A DNA stretch of 64,000 nt from RGIG1681 sp045594425 (lineage in GTDB: Bacteria; Bacillota; Clostridia; Christensenellales; UBA1242): positions 62,001 to 126,000 of the forward strand of contig JAZNYK010000006.1 of assembly GCA_045594425.1 (NCBI GenBank), read 5' to 3'. Position 1 is the stretch's first letter. Each line of letters opens with the position of its first letter. Below the pieces are notes generated by a model. That model did not search any database. It was not told the DNA's origin and worked only from the letters and a program-made list of their open reading frames with translations. Below are positions 26,515-35,290 of this stretch, one piece after another. The translations under genes and the position numbers were made by a program.

Positions 26515-27336
26515 CTAATAAACATCACTTTTATTTAAAATAATTGTTCCAAGCACGTTATAAATAACTGACCAAACAACTGAAACAATCAAGCAAATTA
26601 TTACACTCAAGAAATTGCTAGACAAACAAGCATATACAGATGACCCATATAAAAATATATTCAAAATGCTAGAATTACCTAAAATAGCAGCAGCACCAAT
26701 GATTAAAATTCCAGTTCCAAAAAAGAACGAGGATGCAATTGAAACAGCAAAATATTTTCTAAAAATAATATTCAAGAAAACATACAAACTAGCCCAACCC
26801 AAACTCATGATAATCTTTCCAAGAATAGCACAAACAAGTGAGCCAAAATTAACTGAAAATGACAATCCCACAAGAAGCCCTGCAAGAATTGTTCCAAACA
26901 AATATGTAACACACATACAAGCCATTGCAAAAGCACAAATAATTGTTTTGCTCATCATGTAATCTTGCTTTTTTGGATGTGTTGTAAACAATTGTTTAAC
27001 ATATCCACTTTTATAGTCATGACCAATAAAAATTGATACCATGATTCCACCAAAAATGAAAACCATGTTCATGTTTGCATATTGACCAATATTTTCAATA
27101 ACATAAAGAGGTTTTTCAACCGCAATTGCGTGCCATGTGTTTGTGAATAACGCTCCAGTTTGAGAGCCATCCATTCCAGTCGTTCCAATAATCATTGCTG
27201 GAATAATTGCAGCAATTGCAAGAAAAATATAAAACAATGGTGTGTGAAATAAACGATAAAAATCTACACCAAGCATACCCTTGAGTCTTTTTACAAAACT
27301 TGGGGCTTCAAATTTTAAATTGTTTGATTTTTCCAT
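26515..27336 (-). CDS. ABC-2 type exporter permease (first copy)
   Basis: 273-residue six-helix permease, paralogous to the 24786 gene (LGVDFYRLFHTPLFYIFL at its N-terminus, HDYKSGYVKQLFTTHPKKQDYMMSK before helix 3). Its ATG shares a base with the TAA stop of the ATPase gene (TAATG), so the pair is translationally coupled. AAGGAGG lies inside the ATPase end. Family knowledge suggests peptide, bacteriocin-immunity or lipid export. No peptide precursor, modification enzyme or two-component system is adjacent, so the substrate is open. Confidence 0.86.
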   Translation of the reverse strand: MEKSNNLKFEAPSFVKRLKGMLGVDFYRLFHTPLFYIFLAIAAIIPAMIIGTTGMDGSQTGALFTNTWHAIAVEKPLYVIENIGQYANMNMVFIFGGIMVSIFIGHDYKSGYVKQLFTTHPKKQDYMMSKTIICAFAMACMCVTYLFGTILAGLLVGLSFSVNFGSLVCAILGKIIMSLGWASLYVFLNIIFRKYFAVSIASSFFFGTGILIIGAAAILGNSSILNIFLYGSSVYACLSSNFLSVIICLIVSVVWSVIYNVLGTIILNKSDVY

Positions 27337-28238
27337 TAATTTGCCTCCTTTTTGTTCATTAACTCAATGTAATATTCTTCAAGACCAACTTTATTCTTCT
27401 TAATTTCACTTGCAACATGACCTTTTTCGATTAAATATTTTATGATGCCTTCTGTGTCTTCCTCATCATAAACTCTGATATAATCATCCTCAATACGAAC
27501 ATTTTTATATTTTGAATTTAGCACTTTTAAGGCACCCTGCATATCTTTTGTTTTTATAGATACAAAAATTCTTGCTCTAGCCTCCATTTCTTCAGCGGAA
27601 AGTTCTTGAATCATTTTTCCTGCACGAATGATGCCATAGTGTGTTGCAATTTTTTCAAGTTCTCCTAAAATATGTGAAGAAATTAAAACTGTGCAATTAT
27701 AATTTTTTGTGATATCCACAAGAATTTCTCTCATGATTCTCATACCATCAGTATCAAGACCATTGATTGGTTCATCCAAAATCAACAACGCTGGACTTCC
27801 AAGAAGTGCCATTGCAATACCAATTCTTTGTTTCATACCAAGTGAACATTTTTTAAATTTCAAGTTTGCATTGTCTTCCATTCTAACAATTTTTAACACT
27901 CTGTGGATTTCTTCTTCTCTGTTTTCTAATCCCAAATTTATTGCTTGCATCATTAAATTTGTGTAAACACTTGAACCAGGAAAACATCCAGCATTTTCAA
28001 TCAATGCACCAACTCTAACTCTTATTCCAGCATCAGTTGAATCTTTTCCAAATAATTTGATAGTTCCACCATTAGAAACCAAGTGTCCACAAATAAGTTT
28101 TTCAGTTGTAGACTTTCCGCTTCCATTTTCACCAATAAAGCCATAAATTGCGCCAACAGGCACTGTCATGTTAAGCCCATTTAAAGCATACATTCCACGA
28201 AATGACTTTTTGAGTCCTCTAATCTCAATTGCGTTCAT
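27336..28238 (-). CDS. ABC exporter ATPase (first copy)
   Basis: First gene of the operon. It has Walker A GENGSGKST, signature CSLGMKQRIGIAMALLG, Walker B LLILDEPINGLD, and the ILISSHILGELE switch region. At 300 residues it is a typical BcrA-like length. AGGAG lies 8 bases before the ATG. Two inverted repeats upstream (28276-28290 and 28294-28310) are candidate operator sites. The order ATPase-permease-ATPase-permease could give two homo-pairs or a mixed heteromeric exporter. Confidence 0.9.
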   Translation of the reverse strand: MNAIEIRGLKKSFRGMYALNGLNMTVPVGAIYGFIGENGSGKSTTEKLICGHLVSNGGTIKLFGKDSTDAGIRVRVGALIENAGCFPGSSVYTNLMMQAINLGLENREEEIHRVLKIVRMEDNANLKFKKCSLGMKQRIGIAMALLGSPALLILDEPINGLDTDGMRIMREILVDITKNYNCTVLISSHILGELEKIATHYGIIRAGKMIQELSAEEMEARARIFVSIKTKDMQGALKVLNSKYKNVRIEDDYIRVYDEEDTEGIIKYLIEKGHVASEIKKNKVGLEEYYIELMNKKEAN

Positions 28239-28275
28239 TTAATTGCTCCTATATAAATTTTTATTTGATTTTGCA

Positions 28276-28310
28276 AACAATTTAATTGTTCACATAATAA
28301 CCATTATTAT
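28276..28310. promoter_or_regulatory. Two adjacent inverted repeats upstream of the ABC operon
   Basis: AACAAT-TTA-ATTGTT (28276-28290) and ATAATAA-CCA-TTATTAT (28294-28310), both symmetric, 38 to 72 bases upstream of the first ATPase ATG. They look like repressor sites, but no regulator gene is adjacent. A promoter between them and the gene is not clear (TTGCAA at 28271-28276 is the best -35 candidate). Confidence 0.35.
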
Positions 28311-28365
28311 CATACCAAACCTTATGTTAAAACTATTTCAATAAAATGTTAAAGTTTTGTAAAAG

Positions 28366-28392
28366 TTAAAAAAAAGAAGCCACTCGGCTTCT
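28366..28392 (-). terminator. CDF gene terminator overlapping its stop
   Basis: Stem AGAAGCC / GGCTTCT, loop of 4, then eight T on the minus strand; the stem begins within the stop codon region of the CDF gene. Confidence 0.85.
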
Positions 28393-29518
28393 AAATAAAC
28401 ATTTGTTTTTCAACCATAATAACTGGCTTGTATTTTTTGTCAATTTTTGCTATTTCTTTTTTCAATGTCTCAACAATTTTTGACTCACTAATTTTTGAAT
28501 CAAATGGTATTGCTATTTCAAAAATAACATTTGTTTTTGTTGGTCCTTTAACCATTCTAAAGTCATGCATTGAAAACTTGTCATTAATATTTAAAACAAT
28601 TTCTGCAACCTTTTCACGCATCAAATTAACTTCTTCATCATCAATAACAATTGGGTCATGATGCCCTGTTAAAACGATGTTTGTTTCGGTTAAAAACTCA
28701 CGTTCAATATCATCAATAAACTCATGTGCTGTCAAACTCTCTGTTTTTGCATCAAGTTCAATGTGCACGCTTGCAAAATATTTATTTGGTCCATAACAAT
28801 AAACATTTAAGTCATGAATCCCAAGAACTTCTTTATGTTTCAATATCCTTGATTTTATGCTTTCAAACAACTCTTTATCTGGTGCCTGACCAATAAGTTT
28901 TGAAACAACTTCTTTTAAAATTTTGAATCCAGCAACTGCAATAAACAATGCAACCACAACACCAGCATATCCGTCAATGTTGATTTTTGCCAACTTTCCA
29001 ACAATTATGCTTACTAAAACAACACCTGTTGAAATGCAATCAGACAAACTATCTATTGCTGATGCTTTTAATAAATCAGAATCTATCTTTTTTGCAACCG
29101 CCCTATAATAAAGAAACATTGCACATTTAACAACAATTGAAACAATCAAAGCAATCAAAACCACAATAGAAAACTCTGTAATTTGAGGGTTGATAATCTT
29201 TGAAATTGACTCTTTTGCAAGTTCAAATGCAATAATCAAAATTGCAAACGAAACTATCATTGACGCAATATATTCAATACGTTCATGCCCATAAGGATGT
29301 TCTTTGTCTGCAGGTTTTGATGACATTTTAAAAGATATAAACGAAACCACACTGCTTCCACAGTCAGACAAGTTGTTTAAACCATCTGCCATAACAGATA
29401 TAAAACCAAAAATCAAACCAACAACAATCTTACCCACTGCAAGAAAAATATTGGCAAATATTCCGACAATGCTTGTAACCTTTCCCCAGTATTCTCTAGA
29501 TTTTTCACTTTTTATCAT
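28391..29518 (-). CDS. Cation diffusion facilitator (CDF) transporter
   Basis: Proton-coupled divalent metal exporter (zinc, manganese, iron or cobalt). Membrane part: about five to six helices between residues 12 and 205. Metal-site motifs are MADGLNNLSDCGSS (helix 2) and the corresponding DSLSDC in helix 5, plus HPYGHERIEY after helix 2. The cytoplasmic ferredoxin-like domain (about 210-300) has HEFIDDIEREF and GHHDPIVID. An additional C-terminal domain makes 375 residues, longer than the basic 300. AGGAG precedes the ATG. The gene is monocistronic. Confidence 0.92.
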   Translation of the reverse strand: MIKSEKSREYWGKVTSIVGIFANIFLAVGKIVVGLIFGFISVMADGLNNLSDCGSSVVSFISFKMSSKPADKEHPYGHERIEYIASMIVSFAILIIAFELAKESISKIINPQITEFSIVVLIALIVSIVVKCAMFLYYRAVAKKIDSDLLKASAIDSLSDCISTGVVLVSIIVGKLAKINIDGYAGVVVALFIAVAGFKILKEVVSKLIGQAPDKELFESIKSRILKHKEVLGIHDLNVYCYGPNKYFASVHIELDAKTESLTAHEFIDDIEREFLTETNIVLTGHHDPIVIDDEEVNLMREKVAEIVLNINDKFSMHDFRMVKGPTKTNVIFEIAIPFDSKISESKIVETLKKEIAKIDKKYKPVIMVEKQMFI

Positions 29519-29547
29519 AACTTGTCTCCTAAAAATAATACCATCCT

Positions 29548-29575
29548 ATTATATTAAATAAATTTAGAATTGCAA
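29548..29575 (-). promoter_or_regulatory. CDF gene promoter
   Basis: Minus strand TTGCAA (29575-29570), 16-base spacer, TATAAT (29553-29548). Confidence 0.55.
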
Positions 29576-29577
29576 TA

Positions 29578-29610
29578 TAAAAGTCTAACTTTATTGTCAG
29601 ACTTTTATTT
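29578..29610 (-). terminator. Helicase gene terminator
   Basis: Stem AAAAGTCT / AGACTTTT with a 12-base loop, at the helicase stop. Confidence 0.7.
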
Positions 29611-32217
29611 TTTTACTAATTTTTGTTTTACCGTAATTTCATCAGCGTAATCAAACAAATATGACTTGCTTCTGCACTTTTTTAAATTGAACATCGCATT
29701 ATCATTTTTGATATAAATTGCCTCAAATGTTGTTAAATTTGATTTTAAATATTTCACAAGAATGTTTACAATTTCTTTATTTCCACTCAAAAGTTCTGGA
29801 CATATAAACGACCTTTTATAATCTCTAACATTAAACAAATTTCTGTAAACCAAAATATATCTTGGATTTTCATGAGCACCAAAAAATTCTGAAAGACACT
29901 TATTAAAAACATTTTGTTCATGTAAAGATGCATTTGTTAAAGCAACTCCAACAACCTTGCTTTTCTTTCTTTTTAAAACTTGCAATTTGCATTTTTTATC
30001 AATGTGATTTAATTCTTGTAATGTTTTTAAAATGCAAAAACTTAACGTTTTTATTGAATTTTTTGCATTTATATGTTTAATCATCTTTATTAAAATCACA
30101 ATAATGCAAACCAAAAAATAAATTGAAAGTGCCACAAAAAGAACATCAAAAATAAATCCAAAAAATCCTGTGATATTAGTTGCCCAATATGCAAAAACTA
30201 AATCAACACATAAAATTAACATCAAACAAATAATACTAGAAATTGTAAATGAAGGCAGTCTTTTGTTTGTTGGAACTTGTGTTTGAATGCACACCTCTAA
30301 ATTTTCTGGCATACCCAGCCATTGCAATCTAGTTTTTTCTCTGTCTTGTGACAATTGTTTTGTGCTTTCGTTAACATCGTCTACATTGTCAATTTTTAGT
30401 GGCGTTTTTATGTTAGATATTCTTTCAATTCCACTTTCGATTTCTCCAGTTGAATAATTTGGACCAACAAAACTTTTAAACCTTCTTTCAAGAACTGCAT
30501 AATCATTTGATTTAACTTTATCTTCTTGAATTTCATCAATATTTGGTTCAAGAGTAACAAGATGCCATATATTTGAGCATTTGTCTGGCTCACCCTTATA
30601 AATTCTTATTGCCCTTCCACGCATTTGGTTTGAAAGAACAAAACTACCAACAAAACTCGCCAAAATAAGTGAGTTTATGCATGGAGAATCCCAACCCTCA
30701 CCAAGAAGTGATTTTGTTCCTATAAGCACATTTATATAGCCTTTTTCAAAAAGTTCACTAACAAACTTAACTTTGTTTTTATTTCCACCTTTAAATGTAA
30801 ATTCACAATAAGTTGTGCCTTCAATTGCTTTTGAAGAATAATCGTTTTTATTTATCGTTAAAATGTTTGTTAATTGTGCATTTAATTCCGTTGGAAGAAT
30901 AACAATTGCACCAGACAACACTCCAAGTTTTAATGTATTATCTTTTCTTCTTAACATTTCAAAAATACTGATAATACTAATATTATCAAAAGATTCTTCT
31001 GTGTTTATTTTTAAAATAGAATCTTTTTTAATATAATCAGTCAAAACAAGCATCCTTAAATTATCTTTTAATGCTTCTTTTTCAACAGCAACAATCTCTG
31101 TTATGCTTTCAAGTTTGCTCATTGAAGAAGCAAGCGTCTTTTTTAATTTTTCGCTTAAATTTATTGAAGCATTTTTATTTTCATATAAACCATATTTTTT
31201 TAATATTTCAACAATTAATGCTTTATCTTCTTCCTTAACAAATGGCATATCAAGCATAAAGTCAATGGCAACATCTGCATGGTCAAAACTAAATGATGGC
31301 AAAACTTCTTGACCCGTAAAAAGTTTTATGTTTCGTTTGCTTGATGTTAGTTTTGAAAATTCAAAAAACACAAACAGCGAAGTCATTTCTTTTCTTTTTG
31401 TATATACTTCTGCATAAACTTTGTCAGAATCTTTATTTATTTCGTTATGCAGTTGTTTTACACATTCTAGTTCTGAAATTTCATTAATTGCAATCATTGC
31501 ACTTTGTTTATGCAATTTATATTTTTTAGTTTCTTCTTCAGTTGGATATGAAAAATAAATAAAGTCTTGATGTGGACAAAGTGTGTTTTGTTTTACAAGT
31601 TCAGGAACAAATATTTCTTCATCGATTTCGCCACACACATCAATATATCTCTTCCATTCGGCTTCTGTTGAATCATAAGGCGGTGTTGCTGTTAAAGAAA
31701 TTATCTTTATTCCTTTATCCAGTTTTTTTATAAACTTTTCTAATGCTTTTTGCCATTCATTTTTCAAATGATGCGCCTCATCCAAACAAATAGTTTTTAT
31801 GCCCTTTTCTTTCATAACCGCAAACAAGTCAATCAAACTATAGTCAAGGTTTTCTTCTTCATCAGAAATCTTAACATTATCCATTGCAGAATAAAGCGCT
31901 TGATATGTGAGCGAGTTTATTAATTTTACATCAAACAAGTCATAAGAAACCAGTTCTTCATATTGCTTTTCGTCATTTAAAAACCAACTTTTAAACCTGT
32001 CACCCCATTGTTCACGAATAGTAACAGTTGGCGAAAATATTAAACATGGACTATTCAGCCTTCTGATAAGTTCGCACCCAAGAATAGTCTTTCCACTTCC
32101 TGGGGCTGCTACAATATGAACTTTTCCGTCTTTTAAGTGTTTGTTTGCAGAATCTAACACTTTTTGTTGATAAACCCTAAACGTTCCCTTAAAATTAATT
32201 CCTTTAAAATCTTTCAT
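29605..32217 (-). CDS. DEAH superfamily 2 helicase with C-terminal membrane helices
   Basis: SF2 helicase-like ATPase. It shows a Q-like YQQKVLD, Walker A APGSGKT (about residues 38-44), FSPTVTIREQW, DEAHH, SLTATPP, and in the second RecA lobe GTKSLLGEGWDSPCINSLILA and QMRGRAIR. An extra helical domain of about 200 residues lies between the lobes. Unusually, residues about 657-680 and 684-712 are two long hydrophobic segments (SIICLMLILCVDLVFAYW and a Phe/Leu/Ile-rich one), followed by about 150 soluble residues. This predicts a membrane-tethered helicase. It follows a membrane zinc-ribbon gene by 18 bases. The function is unknown; restriction or defence helicases share the core. Confidence 0.85.
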   Translation of the reverse strand: MKDFKGINFKGTFRVYQQKVLDSANKHLKDGKVHIVAAPGSGKTILGCELIRRLNSPCLIFSPTVTIREQWGDRFKSWFLNDEKQYEELVSYDLFDVKLINSLTYQALYSAMDNVKISDEEENLDYSLIDLFAVMKEKGIKTICLDEAHHLKNEWQKALEKFIKKLDKGIKIISLTATPPYDSTEAEWKRYIDVCGEIDEEIFVPELVKQNTLCPHQDFIYFSYPTEEETKKYKLHKQSAMIAINEISELECVKQLHNEINKDSDKVYAEVYTKRKEMTSLFVFFEFSKLTSSKRNIKLFTGQEVLPSFSFDHADVAIDFMLDMPFVKEEDKALIVEILKKYGLYENKNASINLSEKLKKTLASSMSKLESITEIVAVEKEALKDNLRMLVLTDYIKKDSILKINTEESFDNISIISIFEMLRRKDNTLKLGVLSGAIVILPTELNAQLTNILTINKNDYSSKAIEGTTYCEFTFKGGNKNKVKFVSELFEKGYINVLIGTKSLLGEGWDSPCINSLILASFVGSFVLSNQMRGRAIRIYKGEPDKCSNIWHLVTLEPNIDEIQEDKVKSNDYAVLERRFKSFVGPNYSTGEIESGIERISNIKTPLKIDNVDDVNESTKQLSQDREKTRLQWLGMPENLEVCIQTQVPTNKRLPSFTISSIICLMLILCVDLVFAYWATNITGFFGFIFDVLFVALSIYFLVCIIVILIKMIKHINAKNSIKTLSFCILKTLQELNHIDKKCKLQVLKRKKSKVVGVALTNASLHEQNVFNKCLSEFFGAHENPRYILVYRNLFNVRDYKRSFICPELLSGNKEIVNILVKYLKSNLTTFEAIYIKNDNAMFNLKKCRSKSYLFDYADEITVKQKLVKK

Positions 32218-32235
32218 ACATCCTCAACACTTTAA

Positions 32236-33255
32236 CTATTCTTTGATTTTTTTGCCACATGAAAAACAATATTTATCATAAATTGACACTTTTGCACCAC
32301 ACTTTTCACAGGTTTTTAAACCCATTTGTTCTTCAAGTTCTGCAGACTCTTCTTTTGTCACATGAGAATTATAGTTAATATTGCCATAAACAGCATCATG
32401 CCCAAATATCAAAGTGAACATACCCATAAGAAGCATATAAAGCCCAACGCCAGCAAACACATTCACAAAGCAAACGATATCATTAAACAAAAAGTTTTCA
32501 AAAAGTGGACACCCAACTAAAAACATGATTGCTAGTCCCACACAAGTAAAAATTGAACCAGCAACAAACTCAATGTTAAGTGAAAATATCACAATTAAAA
32601 TCATCATAATGGCAAAACTCAAAAACACAATTGCTTCAAGTTTCCAAACCAAAGCCCTGCCATAATCACGAACAAAATCACCGTTTGCATCAACATAAAT
32701 TTTTAGTTCATCAACATAAATTCTATCGGTTGTGGTTGCCGAAATGGTTGCTGTTTTTGTTGTTCCACCAAAATCATATTCAACATAAACTTCTATATAA
32801 TCACTTTCTGATTGTGTAACACCTTCATCTGAAACTGACGTATCAACAGTCGTTTCACCCCACTGGTCGGTAACAGTCGCTTTTACAACCTGAAGACCAT
32901 CTGTTTTTGCATCATACAGCCTAAAAAACAAAACTGAAAGAGAAACAAACACAACAGCAATAGAAACAAAGACGGCGATTGCTTTTTTGCCATATTTTGC
33001 CTTATTTGCCATTCCAGCACTTTTGGTTGTTTTAGTATCTGATGAAATGTTATTATTCTTTTTATTAGTAAATGCAGATGCTCTGATGGCATAAATAAAC
33101 AAACCAATCATCATGCCAGTTGCAAATATATTCCAAATTGATATCACTAAATGTGAAACCTGATAAACAAACAAAACAAGTTGAAAAATAATTGGAATCA
33201 TGTATGCAATGCACAAAAACACAAGCGAATGATTCTTCTTTTGTGATTTTTCCAT
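32236..33255 (-). CDS. Membrane protein with C-terminal zinc ribbon
   Basis: Not recognised. About two helices at the N-terminus (residues 10-60), a third at about 88-110, an extracytoplasmic beta-like domain (about 112-200, rich in Thr and Val), then several helices (about 205-300). It ends in a cytoplasmic zinc ribbon, CEKCGAKVSIYDKYCFSCG. The ATG at 33255 has GGGAG 8 bases upstream; 13 upstream codons in frame are left out. It sits 18 bases before the membrane-tethered helicase and is probably co-transcribed with it, so both may act at the same membrane site. Confidence 0.75.
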   Translation of the reverse strand: MEKSQKKNHSLVFLCIAYMIPIIFQLVLFVYQVSHLVISIWNIFATGMMIGLFIYAIRASAFTNKKNNNISSDTKTTKSAGMANKAKYGKKAIAVFVSIAVVFVSLSVLFFRLYDAKTDGLQVVKATVTDQWGETTVDTSVSDEGVTQSESDYIEVYVEYDFGGTTKTATISATTTDRIYVDELKIYVDANGDFVRDYGRALVWKLEAIVFLSFAIMMILIVIFSLNIEFVAGSIFTCVGLAIMFLVGCPLFENFLFNDIVCFVNVFAGVGLYMLLMGMFTLIFGHDAVYGNINYNSHVTKEESAELEEQMGLKTCEKCGAKVSIYDKYCFSCGKKIKE

Positions 33256-33340
33256 AAATAAATCTCCCAATTTCAAGTATAAATAATTACGCAAAAAATA
33301 TCAATTATTTGCATGGTTTAGTCAAAAACAACTTTTTAAT

Positions 33341-33370
33341 AAAAAAACCAACCCTTCGGTTGGTTTTTTA
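33341..33370 (-). terminator. Terminator after the 355-residue protein gene
   Basis: Perfect 12-base stem AAAAAACCAACC / GGTTGGTTTTTT with loop CTTC, a very strong hairpin. Confidence 0.9.
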
Positions 33371-34438
33371 TTAGTTTTTGTATGAATTATAAATGACATT
33401 TGACTGAAAATCTTTTAGTTCAATATAGTCTTTAATTTCATTTTTAATATCATTAAGTGCAAGTTGTTCGGTTTCGTAATAAGACATCCCAGCGTGTTCA
33501 CACCAACCACCTTCACTTTGGTGCTCAGGTGCACCTGTGTCAAAGAAAACAAATTCATCTCTCACAATATTAAACGAGTTTAAATTTTGAATAAAGCAAA
33601 TTGAAATTCTTTTCATATTATCTTTAGACATAAACACACGTTTCGCATTATTTGGCAAAAATCTAAATCTGTGATAATCAAAAAATTTGTTCATGGCAAT
33701 AGATTTAACTTTATCAAAAATCTCCGTTTCAAACTCATACACATCGTTTGAACCATTTAGTTCAAAACCTTCTAAAATTTCATGTTCTTTTTCTGAAAGT
33801 TCATTTTCTTTTTTTAAACATTCAAATGCCTTTTTGCACTCTTTGTTCAACAACAATTCCTTTAGTTTTTTTGAAAAATCTGTGCTTTTTACAACCAAAA
33901 CATATTCTTCATAAGAAAATGGTTCTTCTGCAACATCTTCTAAAAACCTATAAAGTCCACCACCCGTCAAACATCTTGAATATAAACCATAAGTGATATA
34001 TTCAACCTTTTGTTCAGTTAAAGCGTTTCCATAATTAAACGCAACATAGTCTTCATAATATAATTTTATTGGAGTTACAACATAATCATCAACAGCATAA
34101 TCAACAAAGCCAAACCTTCTATAAGTGTTTTTCATATCTTTTAAAAGTTTGCGTTTTTCTTTTTTTGAAACCTTCTCATGATTTTTAAAAAATTCATCTC
34201 TTTGTTTTTTGAAATTCTTTCCTAAAAAATAATACTTCCATTTATATCCGTTTGAATATCCTTCAATTAAAAACGCACCAAACAAAACTAAAACTGAACT
34301 AATCAGCCACACAATTGCCCACGCTTCAGATTCTTCAATAATCATAATTGCAAGTGATGAACCCCAAACCACAACAAAAGCCAAATAAACAATCAAAATT
34401 AAAATTGGCTTCCACTTTAACCATGTTAAACTTTTCAT
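33371..34438 (-). CDS. Hypothetical protein with N-terminal membrane hairpin
   Basis: Not recognised. Two membrane helices (about 10-32 and 39-60) are followed by a basic linker and a soluble domain of about 280 residues. The stretch YGLYSRCLTGGGLYRFLED faintly recalls DMP19-type proteins, but too weakly to name it. The C-terminus contains a Trp/His/Cys patch (GGWCEHAG). No strong Shine-Dalgarno is visible before the ATG (GAAAGATT is the best). It is monocistronic. Confidence 0.68.
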   Translation of the reverse strand: MKSLTWLKWKPILILIVYLAFVVVWGSSLAIMIIEESEAWAIVWLISSVLVLFGAFLIEGYSNGYKWKYYFLGKNFKKQRDEFFKNHEKVSKKEKRKLLKDMKNTYRRFGFVDYAVDDYVVTPIKLYYEDYVAFNYGNALTEQKVEYITYGLYSRCLTGGGLYRFLEDVAEEPFSYEEYVLVVKSTDFSKKLKELLLNKECKKAFECLKKENELSEKEHEILEGFELNGSNDVYEFETEIFDKVKSIAMNKFFDYHRFRFLPNNAKRVFMSKDNMKRISICFIQNLNSFNIVRDEFVFFDTGAPEHQSEGGWCEHAGMSYYETEQLALNDIKNEIKDYIELKDFQSNVIYNSYKN

Positions 34439-34476
34439 AATTAATCTTTCCTAACTTCATTATAATAAACACAAAC

Positions 34477-34507
34477 AAAAAAAGAAAGCCTTAACAGCCT
34501 TCTTTTT
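34477..34507 (-). terminator. HD-GYP gene terminator
   Basis: Stem AAAAAGAA / TTCTTTTT with an inner GC pair, overlapping the stop at 34506. Confidence 0.65.
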
Positions 34508-35123
34508 AATTTGAACCTGGTTGTGATTCTTCTTTATGTGGAATCAAACAGATTTTTTCAATTTCTCTAACACACTTTCTGTCAAGTTCATGACGTTTAA
34601 TAAGGTCTTCAAGAATTTCCATAACCTGTTTTGGTGCACGAGCATCTTGATAACTTCTTTTCATAGAAAGCGCGCTGGTTACGTCAGCAACTTGTAAAAT
34701 TCTATCCAACAAATCAAGTTGTTTTGCATTCAAACGTTCTGGATAACCTGAACTATTAAGCCTTTCATGATGATGTGTTGCAAGCCTAACAATGTTATCA
34801 TCAAAGTATTTTTCAAGAATAACTTTTGTTCCTTCAATGTGCCCCATTTGAATAAACGCCTTTTCAGCATCCGTTGCATTTTTTTTGTGCAACAATGATT
34901 TATCAATGTATAGTTTTCCAATATCATGAAGCAAACTTGCTGTGTAAAGTGTTTCTAAATCGTCACCCTCAACCTCCAATGAGCGTGCAATCAAAACTGC
35001 TTTTACTGCCACATCAAGACTATGTTCATAACTTTCTTTGGAATGTCTTTTTAACTTTAAAAGCAAGTCAAAAACAATCGGCCTATACTTTTTGTTTATT
35101 AAATCTATATGTAACTTTTCCAT
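34506..35123 (-). CDS. HD-GYP-like phosphohydrolase
   Basis: HD-superfamily metal-dependent phosphohydrolase. It shows SLLHDIGK (the HD doublet), GHIEGTKVI, and HHERLNSSGYP, the GYP signature of cyclic-di-GMP phosphodiesterases, then ILQVADVTSAL. It is a stand-alone 205-residue catalytic domain without a sensor, shorter than most HD-GYP proteins. No cyclase is visible in the window, so cyclic-di-GMP as substrate is inference. There is no Shine-Dalgarno; a TATAAT with extended TG ends 12 bases before the ATG, predicting a leader of about 5 bases. Confidence 0.85.
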   Translation of the reverse strand: MEKLHIDLINKKYRPIVFDLLLKLKRHSKESYEHSLDVAVKAVLIARSLEVEGDDLETLYTASLLHDIGKLYIDKSLLHKKNATDAEKAFIQMGHIEGTKVILEKYFDDNIVRLATHHHERLNSSGYPERLNAKQLDLLDRILQVADVTSALSMKRSYQDARAPKQVMEILEDLIKRHELDRKCVREIEKICLIPHKEESQPGSN

Positions 35124-35134
35124 AAGATGGTAAA

Positions 35135-35163
35135 ATTATATCACAATTAAGTCGATTTGTATA
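35135..35163 (-). promoter_or_regulatory. HD-GYP gene promoter, near-leaderless
   Basis: Minus strand TATACA (35163-35158), 17-base spacer ending TGA, TATAAT (35140-35135). Start expected near 35128, five bases from the ATG at 35123. Confidence 0.55.
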
Positions 35164-35226
35164 TACTTTTCTGAAAATTTTCTTAGTTGAGCCCTTTTTA
35201 AAAGGATGGATAACCCCTTTATTTTA

Positions 35227-35255
35227 TTGATTTTTAACTTGCGTTTTTCTATAAT
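35227..35255 (+). promoter_or_regulatory. Promoter of the 273-residue protein gene
   Basis: TTGATT (35227-35232), 17-base spacer, TATAAT (35250-35255). Confidence 0.55.
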
Positions 35256-35290
35256 AAATTTGTTAAAAATCTGACAAAAGTGAGAATTTT

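Noticed and set aside
26615..26962. Plus-strand frame of 115 residues
   Set aside because: Antisense to the ABC permease gene, without a ribosome-binding site.
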